DNA from: an uncultured Acidobacteriia bacterium
GTDB lineage: Bacteria; Acidobacteriota; Terriglobia; Bryobacterales; Bryobacteraceae
DNA: 41,464 nucleotides
Assembly: GCA_903925015.1 (NCBI GenBank)
Contig: CAIYDY010000317.1
Coordinates: 1-41,464 of the forward strand
Reading direction: 5' to 3'
Shown here in pieces: positions 22,855 through 29,173 of the stretch. The first letter of the stretch is position 1. Every line of letters begins with the position of its first letter. The notes beneath the pieces are model-generated. The model had not been told where the DNA came from. It was given only the letters and a program-made list of their open reading frames with translations, and did not search any database. The translations under genes were made by a program, and so were the position numbers.

Positions 22855-24684
22855 ATGAACCTAGATCACTGGGTGGCGGCGCTGCTCGTCCCCTTGGCCC
22901 TTTGGGTCTTGCTCAACGGACTCGACGACCTCGTCATTGACGTGGCGGCCGCCCTCGCGTACCTCCGCCAGCATTTCGCCACCCACCCCAACGACCGCAT
23001 TCCCACCGAAGCCGACCTCGACACAGCCGAGCCACGCCTCATGGCCATCTTCGTCGCCCTCTGGAAGGAGCACAAAGTCATCCAGAAAATGATCGAAAAC
23101 AACGTCACCAAGCTCAACTACCATCGTTTCGAGTTCTTCATCGGCACCTACCCCAACGACGCCCCCACCGTCGCCGCCGTCCGCGAGGCCCAAAAGCGCT
23201 TCCCCCACGTCCACCTCTCCATCTGCCCCCACGACGGCCCCACCTCCAAGGCCGACTGCCTCAACTGGATCTACCAGCGCATGCTCCTCTACGAGCGCGA
23301 AAACAATGTCCGCTTCGACATGATCCTCACCCACGACGCCGAAGACCTCATGGACCCTGACGCCCTCCGCTGGATCAACTACTTCGCCCAGTGGAACGAG
23401 ATGGTCCAAATCCCGGTCCTCGCCCTGCCCACGCCCCCCCTCGAACTCTCCCACGGTGTCTACTGCGACGAATTTGCCGAGTACCAGTTCAAGGACATGA
23501 TGGCCCGCCAGTTCCTCGGCGGCTTCATCCCCTCCAACGGCGTCGGGACCGGCTTCTCCCGCAAAGCCATCGAAATGCTCGCCGCCAAGGGCTCCAACAA
23601 GATCTTCGAACCCTCCTGCCTCACCGAGGACTACGAAAACGGCTTCCGCATCCACCGTTTCGGCATGAAACAAAAGTTCATCCCCGTCCAGGTCCGCCAC
23701 GGCCGGGCCATCGCCACCCGCGAATTCTTCCCCCGAAACTTCAAGACTGCCGTTCGCCAGCGCTCCCGCTGGGTCACCGGAATCACCCTCCAATCGTGGG
23801 AATTCCACGGCCTCCAGGACACCTTCGACTACCTCTATTGGTTCTGGCGCGACCGAAAAGGCATCGTCGGCAACCTCGTCACGCCCCTTACCAACATCGT
23901 CTTCGTCTACGGCGCCACCACCCTCGCATGGTCCACCGCACACCACCAGGAATGGGGCCTCGCCCGCGAATCCGCCGGTTTCGCGCCCGCCTATGCCACC
24001 GGCCTCGGCCTCCAAGCCATGCACACCCTCATCCGCATGACCTGCTCCTACCGGATCTACGGCCTCAAATTCGCCCTCGCCGTACCCCTTCGCGTCGTCG
24101 CCGGCAACTGGATCAATTGTTTCGCCACCTCCAAGGCCATCTGGACCTACTCCAACTCCAAAATCCGTGGCCAAACCCTCCGCTGGGCCAAGACCGACCA
24201 CCATTACCCCAACAAAAACGCCCTCCTCCCGGATCGAAAGCGCCTGGGCGAAATTCTGACGGGATCGCAATGGATCACCGCGGACCAACTGGAAACAGCG
24301 CTCGCCTCCAAGCCGTCAACCCGGCGTCTGGGCGAGCATTTGGTGTTTCTGGGCCAACTTTCCGAATCCGATCTCTACACCGCCCTCGCGCTCCAACACC
24401 AACTCGAACTCGGCCCCCCGGACCCCGATTCCATCTCCCGCCCCATCACCCGGACCCTCCCGGCCGCCATCGCCCGAAAATGGAAAATCCTCCCCTTCCG
24501 CGTCGCTGCCGGGGAACTCCACCTCGCCGCCACCGACATCCCCGGCCCCGAAATGGAGCGCGACATCCGACGCTTCAGCTCCCTCGAAATCCGCGTCCAA
24601 CTCATCCAGCCCTTCCAATTCGACGAACTGGCCGAACTCTACCTGCGCGGCCGCGCTCCCCTCCTTCCCGCCGGTCCGGTATGA
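22855..24684 (+). CDS. NfrB-like membrane glycosyltransferase with C-terminal GspE-N domain
   Basis: A 609-aa protein with the architecture of E. coli NfrB (phage N4 adsorption protein B). An N-terminal membrane helix (WVAALLVPLALWVLL) is followed by a family-2 glycosyltransferase domain with SKADCLNWIY, LTHDAEDLMDP (acidic metal site), SCLTEDYENG and the RQRSRWVTG motif (QxxRW). Membrane segments follow (about residues 340-430), then a GspE/MshE N-terminal domain (about 455-600, LGEILTGSQWITADQLETAL, LGEHLVFLGQLSESDLYTAL), which binds cyclic-di-GMP in some relatives. NfrB makes an exopolysaccharide exported through NfrA; no NfrA partner is seen here. The KBL-type gene begins seven bases downstream, so the two are probably co-transcribed. 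Confidence 0.88.
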   Translation: MNLDHWVAALLVPLALWVLLNGLDDLVIDVAAALAYLRQHFATHPNDRIPTEADLDTAEPRLMAIFVALWKEHKVIQKMIENNVTKLNYHRFEFFIGTYPNDAPTVAAVREAQKRFPHVHLSICPHDGPTSKADCLNWIYQRMLLYERENNVRFDMILTHDAEDLMDPDALRWINYFAQWNEMVQIPVLALPTPPLELSHGVYCDEFAEYQFKDMMARQFLGGFIPSNGVGTGFSRKAIEMLAAKGSNKIFEPSCLTEDYENGFRIHRFGMKQKFIPVQVRHGRAIATREFFPRNFKTAVRQRSRWVTGITLQSWEFHGLQDTFDYLYWFWRDRKGIVGNLVTPLTNIVFVYGATTLAWSTAHHQEWGLARESAGFAPAYATGLGLQAMHTLIRMTCSYRIYGLKFALAVPLRVVAGNWINCFATSKAIWTYSNSKIRGQTLRWAKTDHHYPNKNALLPDRKRLGEILTGSQWITADQLETALASKPSTRRLGEHLVFLGQLSESDLYTALALQHQLELGPPDPDSISRPITRTLPAAIARKWKILPFRVAAGELHLAATDIPGPEMERDIRRFSSLEIRVQLIQPFQFDELAELYLRGRAPLLPAGPV

Positions 24685-24691
24685 TCGAGTC

Positions 24692-25888
24692 GTGGAACCC
24701 ACCTCGCGTCCCAATCCCCTCTCCTATCTCGGCGACCAGCTCGCAGACTGGAAAACCGCAGGCACCTACCAGCGCCTCCGCATCCTCGAAGGCCCCAGCG
24801 CCGCCGAATCCCGTTTTGATGGCAAGGACGTCATCAACCTCGCCTCCAACAACTACCTCGGCCTCACCACCCACCCCAAACTTGTCGAGGCCGCCATCGC
24901 CGCCACCCGCAAATACGGTGCCGGTTCCGGTGCCGTCCGCACCATCTCCGGCACCATGGACCTCCACATGCAACTCGAACGCCGCATCGCCCAGTTCAAG
25001 AACGTCGAAGCCTGCGTCGTCTTCCAGTCCGGTTTCGCCGCCAACGCCGGCACCGTCTCCGCCATCCTCACCCCCGAAGACCACATCATCTCCGACCAGC
25101 TCAACCACGCCAGCATCATAGACGGCGCCCGCCTCTCCCGCGCCAAAATCCACGTCTTTCCCCACCGCGACCACCAGGCCGCCGACCGCATCCTCTCCGA
25201 ACTCGACGCCTCCCCCACCCGCAAGCTCCTCATAACAGACGGCGTTTTCTCCATGGACGGCGATATCGGCCCCCTCCCGGAACTCGTCGCCGTCGCCGAA
25301 AAACACGGCGCCGTCATGATGGTCGACGACGCCCATTCCTCCGGCGTCCTCGGGCGCAACGGGCGCGGCACCATTGACCATTTCGGACTCCACGGCCGCG
25401 TCGACATCCAGGTCGGGACCCTCTCCAAGGCCATCGGCGTCCTCGGCGGCTACGTTTGCGGCACCAAGGACCTCATCGAGTTCCTCTACCACCGAGCCCG
25501 CCCCTTCCTCTTTTCCACCTCGCACCCGCCCGCCGTCACCGCCGCCTGCCTCGCCGCCTTCGACATCCTCGAATCCGAGCCCGAGCGCATCGAAAACCTC
25601 TGGGCCAACACCCGCTACCTAAAAAAGGGCCTCTCCGACCTCGGTTTCGACACCGGCACCAGCGAAACCCCCATCACTCCGGTCATGGCCGGCGACGCCG
25701 CCCGAGCCTTCCGCCTCTCCGACGAGCTCTTCCAGGAAGGCGTTCTAGCCACCGGCATCGGTTTTCCCACCGTCGCCAAGGACAAGGCCCGCGTCCGGAC
25801 AATCGTCAACGCCACCCACACCACCGCCCAACTCGACCGGGCCCTAGAAGCATTCCGAATCGCCGGCCGCCGAGTCGGCCTAATCTAA
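24692..25888 (+). CDS. kbl: Alpha-oxoamine synthase (glycine C-acetyltransferase/BioF-like)
   Basis: A 398-aa PLP enzyme that condenses an amino acid with an acyl-CoA. NLASNNYLGLTTHPK, GAGSGAVRTISGTMDLH, VFSMDGDIGPL, VDDAHSSGVLGRNGRG and the PLP lysine in GTLSKAIGVLGGYV (Lys246) are all canonical. FSMDGDIGPLPELVAVAEK and the GTxDLH context favour 2-amino-3-ketobutyrate CoA ligase over 8-amino-7-oxononanoate synthase, but this is a judgement from memory. Threonine dehydrogenase, the usual partner of kbl, is not adjacent. The start is a GTG at 24692; the frame has no better ATG. Codon use is very strongly C-ending. Confidence 0.85.
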   Translation: MEPTSRPNPLSYLGDQLADWKTAGTYQRLRILEGPSAAESRFDGKDVINLASNNYLGLTTHPKLVEAAIAATRKYGAGSGAVRTISGTMDLHMQLERRIAQFKNVEACVVFQSGFAANAGTVSAILTPEDHIISDQLNHASIIDGARLSRAKIHVFPHRDHQAADRILSELDASPTRKLLITDGVFSMDGDIGPLPELVAVAEKHGAVMMVDDAHSSGVLGRNGRGTIDHFGLHGRVDIQVGTLSKAIGVLGGYVCGTKDLIEFLYHRARPFLFSTSHPPAVTAACLAAFDILESEPERIENLWANTRYLKKGLSDLGFDTGTSETPITPVMAGDAARAFRLSDELFQEGVLATGIGFPTVAKDKARVRTIVNATHTTAQLDRALEAFRIAGRRVGLI

Positions 25889-25924
25889 CGGACTACTCCT
25901 GGTTGCAAGATTCCGCTAGTCCGC

Positions 25925-25976
25925 TGTGGGGCAGGCATTCTTGCCTGCAGCCGCCTTTCTAGGCGGCCATAACCGC
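25925..25976 (+). repeat. Two-hairpin intergenic element, copy C
   Basis: Begins TGTGGGGC. Hairpin 1 is GCAGGCA-TTCT-TGCCTGC, in which the C-G pair of the other copies has become a G-C pair (compensated). Hairpin 2 is GCCGCC-TTTCTA-GGCGGC with a one-base longer loop. It follows the KBL-type gene by 36 bp. Confidence 0.85.
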
Positions 25977-25997
25977 ACATCCCACCCCCCTGCCCAC

Positions 25998-26028
25998 CCC
26001 GTGTCCGCCCACCCGTGTCCGATATGAT
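25998..26028 (+). promoter_or_regulatory. Candidate promoter with tandem repeat ahead of MFS gene
   Basis: CCCGTGTCCG occurs at 25998-26007 and again at 26012-26021, a 14-bp period. A TATGAT box follows at 26023-26028, eleven bases before the preferred ATG at 26039, so the mRNA would be nearly leaderless. The repeats cover the -35 zone and could be an activator site. No consensus -35 is seen. Confidence 0.35.
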
Positions 26029-26038
26029 AAACAGGCCG

Positions 26039-27292
26039 ATGTCCCAGAACCATCCCACCCGCGTCCGCCACGTAGTCCTCGCCCTAACCGTGGCCGCCTA
26101 CATGATCACCTACATGGACCGCGTGGTGATTTCGTCCGCCGTCCCCGCTATCCAAAAGGAATTCGGCTTCTCGATGGCCACCATGGGCCTCATCCTCGGC
26201 TCCTTCCGCTGGGCCTATTCCTTCTTCCAAATCCCCGGCGGCTGGCTCGGCGACAAATTCGGCCCACGCCGAGCCCTCGCCGGAATCGTCGCCTGGTGGT
26301 CCCTTTTCTGCTCCCTCACCGCCGGAATGTGGAGCGCCACCTCCATGATCGTCTGCCGTTTCCTCTTCGGCATGGGCGAGGCCGGTGCATTCCCCATCGC
26401 AACCCGCTCCCTCTCCCGCTGGATGCTCCCCTCCGAGCGCGGTTTTTCCCAGGGAATCACCCACGCCGGATCGCGTCTGGGTGCCGCCATGACCCCGGCC
26501 TTGGTCGCATGGATCGTCGCCCGCCACGGCTGGCGCGTCGCTTTTGTCGCTTTCGGCTCCCTCGGTGTGGTCTGGGCCATCACCTGGTTTGTCTACTACC
26601 GCGACCTCCCGTCCGAGCACAAGGGCGTCAATCCCGCCGAACTGGCCCTGATCACCAATTCCGTACCTGCCCGGAAAACCGGCGACGGCGTACCCTGGCG
26701 GATCATTCTTTCGAACCGCCAGATGTGGCTCCTCTCCTCGGCCTACTTTTGCTACGGCTATTCCCTCGCCGTCTATCTCGACTGGTTCCCGAAGTACCTC
26801 AACTCCGCCCGGGGCTTCAGCTTGGAAAAGATGGGCATCTACGCCAGTCTGCCGCTTTTCGCCGGAACCCTCGGCGACATCGCCGGCGGCTGGATTTCCG
26901 ACATCCTCGCCAAGACCGGCCTCGGTCTCGCCAAAGCGCGCCAGGTCGTGGCGATCATCGGCTTCCTCATCGGAGCCGTCGCCATCCTCGGCGCATGCTT
27001 CGCCGCCGACCCCACCACCAGCGTCATCTTCTCCTGCGTGGCCATGTTTGGACTCGAATTGACCGTCGGCGTCTCCTGGGCCATTCCGCTCGACATCGGT
27101 GGCGACTACTCCGGCTCCGTGTCGGCAGTCATGAACACACTCGGGAACATGGGCGGTGCGGTCTCCACCACCCTCTCCGGATTCCTCGTCCAGTACTACG
27201 GTTGGAACTCCACCTTCATCGCGATGTCCGTCTTGTCCCTGATCGCCGCCGGACTCTTCACCCAGATCGACGCCGAAAAACGCATCGTCTAG
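26039..27292 (+). CDS. MFS transporter, anion:cation symporter-like
   Basis: A 417-aa inner-membrane permease with about twelve hydrophobic segments. The first half carries AAYMITYMDRVVISSAVPAI and the MFS loop motif GGWLGDKFGPRRAL, and PSERGFSQGITHAGSRLGAA is characteristic of the anion:cation symporter family that takes up sugar acids such as glucarate or galactonate. The second half ends with GGAVSTTLSGFLVQYYGW. The substrate is not determinable from sequence; no catabolic gene is adjacent. In-frame alternatives at 26015 (GTG) and 26024 (ATG) exist. The ATG at 26039 was chosen because the putative -10 box overlaps the earlier ones and because MSQNHPTRVRHV is a normal cytoplasmic start. Confidence 0.88.
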   Translation: MSQNHPTRVRHVVLALTVAAYMITYMDRVVISSAVPAIQKEFGFSMATMGLILGSFRWAYSFFQIPGGWLGDKFGPRRALAGIVAWWSLFCSLTAGMWSATSMIVCRFLFGMGEAGAFPIATRSLSRWMLPSERGFSQGITHAGSRLGAAMTPALVAWIVARHGWRVAFVAFGSLGVVWAITWFVYYRDLPSEHKGVNPAELALITNSVPARKTGDGVPWRIILSNRQMWLLSSAYFCYGYSLAVYLDWFPKYLNSARGFSLEKMGIYASLPLFAGTLGDIAGGWISDILAKTGLGLAKARQVVAIIGFLIGAVAILGACFAADPTTSVIFSCVAMFGLELTVGVSWAIPLDIGGDYSGSVSAVMNTLGNMGGAVSTTLSGFLVQYYGWNSTFIAMSVLSLIAAGLFTQIDAEKRIV

Positions 27293-27353
27293 CTGGCAGC
27301 CTGCGCGGCGGTCGCCGACCGGCGCACGCGCCATCAAGGCGCTGATCTTGTCG

Positions 27354-27438
27354 CGGCTCCCCTGCCGTGTGGGGCACCCATTCTTGGCTGCAGCCTGCTT
27401 TTAGCAGGCTATACCCGCATCGCAACAAGCGACAGCCC
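27354..27438 (+). repeat. Two-hairpin element copy D within ~85-bp direct repeat (left copy)
   Basis: The core (27368-27418) has hairpin 1 GCACCCA/TGGCTGC with one C-C mismatch and hairpin 2 GCCTGC-TTTTA-GCAGGC. Similarity to copy E extends 14 bases upstream (CGGCTCC..) and 20 bases downstream (to AGCGACAGCCC), with about ten mismatches over 85 bp by eye. Copies D and E lie 1161 bp apart and flank the zeta-like cassette. Confidence 0.85.
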
Positions 27439-27505
27439 ACAACCGTCCGCAAGGGCTAAAATCCAAGCAAAGGATCCCGAATCCACCAAAGTCGAGCAGC
27501 GCGCG

Positions 27506-28282
27506 ATGGACGCCGTCCGGGACCGCCCGGAACTGCTCGCCGCCCGCTACCGAGCTCGCTTCGGCAACGAAATCAGCACCGACAACGCCCGCGAGATCGT
27601 CTCGCCCGAATACGCATCCTCCAAGGAGAACCGTACCCGCTTCAGCGCCGCCACCCAGAAGCCAGCGGGTCTGCTTGCGGACTACCTGTTCGACCAGGCG
27701 TTGCACCGCCCGGACCCCGACAAACGGCTACTCATAACCATGACAGCCGGTGGCACAGGTGCCGGGAAGACCACCGCGATCCATGCCAACTCCGATCTCC
27801 ACCGAAGCCAATTCGTCTACGACAGCAATCTCGGTAGCAAACGTTCGAGTGTCCGCAAGGTCGAGTTGGCCAAGGTCCTTGGCTACCAAATACACATCGT
27901 CTTCGTCCACCGCGATCCTGTGGAGGCAATGGTCGGGGGCGTGCTCCCCCGTGCCATGCGTGAAGGGCGAGTTGTGGATTTGAACGCCCACGCCAGAATG
28001 TATCGCGACGCGTCGGAAAATTTCGGCTACCTGGTAAGAAGGTACGCGTCCGATTCCGTCGTTGCCTTCACGGCCATCGACAACACGGGGTTTGGCAGGA
28101 CACCGATGCCGATGCCCATTGAGAAAGCATCTCGAATCCGCTATTCTACAGGTGAGTTGCTTCCGAGGTTGAGAGAAGCATTGGACAAGGAATATGCAGC
28201 CCGGCGAATCTCTTCCGCAGTTTATCGAGCGACTCTCGGCACTTCCGGCCCGCCAATTGCTCGAGGCGTTCCGAGGGATTGA
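27506..28282 (+). CDS. Zeta-toxin-like P-loop kinase
   Basis: A 258-aa protein with a Walker A motif GGTGAGKT (residues 82-89) following LLITMTAGG, then NSDLHRSQFVYDSNLGS and a conserved second half HIVFVHRDPVEAM..GVLPRAMREGRVV. The N-terminal helical region (ARFGNEISTDNAREIVSPEY) is typical of zeta/PezT-like kinases, which phosphorylate UDP-N-acetylglucosamine or other targets and are toxic without an antitoxin. No epsilon-type antitoxin lies upstream; the only partner candidate is the 73-aa frame overlapping the 3' end. The ATG at 27506 has no strong ribosome site, and the frame is open further upstream but without a start codon I trust. It could instead be a phage or housekeeping kinase. 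Confidence 0.75.
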   Translation: MDAVRDRPELLAARYRARFGNEISTDNAREIVSPEYASSKENRTRFSAATQKPAGLLADYLFDQALHRPDPDKRLLITMTAGGTGAGKTTAIHANSDLHRSQFVYDSNLGSKRSSVRKVELAKVLGYQIHIVFVHRDPVEAMVGGVLPRAMREGRVVDLNAHARMYRDASENFGYLVRRYASDSVVAFTAIDNTGFGRTPMPMPIEKASRIRYSTGELLPRLREALDKEYAARRISSAVYRATLGTSGPPIARGVPRD

Positions 28283-28415
28283 CGACCCTGCAATCCGCAA
28301 GCAGGTCGTCAGCGGGTTGCCGCTACCGGTCTATGCCGACATGATGACCGAGTCCATGTGCGACAACCTGAACCGCAACGTCCAGGAACGGCTCGCCGCC
28401 CAAAAAGCAGCCTAA
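28194..28415 (+). CDS. Small protein overlapping the zeta-like kinase
   Basis: A 73-aa frame that overlaps the last 89 bases of the kinase gene in another phase. It has an acidic-amphipathic character (LPQFIERLSALPARQLLEAF, YADMMTESMCDNLNRNVQERL) and looks helical. AAGGA lies two bases before the ATG, which is close but usable. The unusual length of overlap and the coupled position suggest a partner protein, possibly an antitoxin or immunity factor. The non-overlapping 3' half continues in sensible codons, which argues against a chance frame. I do not recognise a family. Confidence 0.55.
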   Translation: MQPGESLPQFIERLSALPARQLLEAFRGIDDPAIRKQVVSGLPLPVYADMMTESMCDNLNRNVQERLAAQKAA

Positions 28416-28514
28416 AACAGTCCGTTGTATTACCAAACCGCCAGCTGCAAAAATTATTTTCTTAGCTGCAACGATTCAGCCCCTCGCAACCGAGCGACCA
28501 AGGCAGTTTGGTTT
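28416..28514. other. Intergenic DNA, nothing recognised
   Basis: First part of a 331-bp gap between the 73-aa ORF and the convergent CopG-type gene. It includes an AT-rich patch (near 28450-28465, AAAATTATTTTCTTAG) unlike the surroundings. The rest of the gap after copy E (28600-28746) shows no convincing gene, promoter or terminator. Confidence 0.5.
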
Positions 28515-28599
28515 CGGCTCCGCTCCCGTGTGGGGCAGCCATTCTTGGCTGCAGCCTGCTTTTAGCAGGCCATAACCGCAACGCCTGCAGCGACAGCCC
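28515..28599 (+). repeat. Two-hairpin element copy E within ~85-bp direct repeat (right copy)
   Basis: The core (28529-28579) has hairpin 1 GCAGCCA-TTCT-TGGCTGC and hairpin 2 GCCTGC-TTTTA-GCAGGC, both perfect. Flanking similarity to copy D on both sides makes this the right-hand copy of a direct repeat that brackets the zeta-like kinase and its small partner. Confidence 0.85.
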
Positions 28600-28746
28600 C
28601 ACCCGCCGCCATTTCCGACTTGCCACCAACGGCCTCCGTCCCGCAATTCCTGATCCTTGGAAGCACCTCCCCATCCCCCACGACCAGATCTCAGACAACC
28701 GCACCTTCTCCCACCACGTCCTGTGAACTCCGGGAGCCCGAATACC

Positions 28747-29082
28747 TCAGAGGTTGCGGCCTTTGCCTTCGCGCTGAATTCCTTCGGCAATCCACATGCG
28801 AAGTTGCGTCTGGTAACCGACGGGTTTTGCTTCGGCGATCTTCTTAGCCGCAGCGATCTGTTCAGGAACCAGCCGAATCGAAATGGCTGACTTTGCGCGC
28901 GCATGTCGCTCCCGGATCGACTGTTCGAGCACAGCCGATGGCTTCGCCGGGTTCGCAGCGGGCAGTTCATCCCACGCACCGGCAATCGAGTGAGTTGCGA
29001 AATACTCGGCGGCGCCTTCGTCTGAGGAGAACGTCGGCAACGGGAGCTTCGCGGCGGTAAGTTTTGTCTTCATACGGTTCAT
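28747..29082 (-). CDS. CopG-family antitoxin (BrnA-like)
   Basis: A 111-aa DNA-binding antitoxin type. The N-terminal FSSDEGAAEYFATHSIAGAWDEL matches the F-x-S-E-x-E-A-x-F-W-x-x-H-x motif of the CopG-antitoxin family, and the C-terminal ribbon-helix-helix reads KSAISIRLVPEQIAAAKKIAEAKPVGYQTQLRMWIAEGI. Such proteins are normally paired with an mRNA-interferase toxin (BrnT/HigB type), but the 91-bp gap upstream and the space downstream hold no toxin gene. It may be an orphan, or a regulator retained at the end of the defence operon. ATG at 29082 or, nine bases later, 29073. Confidence 0.8.
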   Translation of the reverse strand: MNRMKTKLTAAKLPLPTFSSDEGAAEYFATHSIAGAWDELPAANPAKPSAVLEQSIRERHARAKSAISIRLVPEQIAAAKKIAEAKPVGYQTQLRMWIAEGIQREGKGRNL

Positions 29083-29173
29083 CTTGGCTGCTGATCAATG
29101 ATATGTGGCGGAACAGCCGCCGGTGAGCGGTCGATCAGCCGTTCAGAACCGACGCCGATAAGTGGCGAGGTCC

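Noticed and set aside
22861-24288. 475-codon open frame on the minus strand, opposite the NfrB-like gene
   Set aside because: Low-complexity Gly/Val/Glu/Asp-rich translation with no motif; it is the shadow of a strongly C-ending gene with clear domains.
23391-25121. 576-codon plus-strand frame spanning the NfrB-like and KBL genes
   Set aside because: Arg/Pro-rich translation without domains, overlapping two well-supported genes; an artefact of GC-rich codon bias.
10423-28579. CRISPR array suggested by the recurring ~51-bp element
   Set aside because: Copies are kilobases apart with genes between them, no regular spacers and no cas genes.
28529-28985. Short minus-strand peptide frames with [13 protein letters not shown]-like ends
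   Set aside because: They are translations of the two-hairpin repeat, not proteins; the same words recur wherever the repeat occurs.
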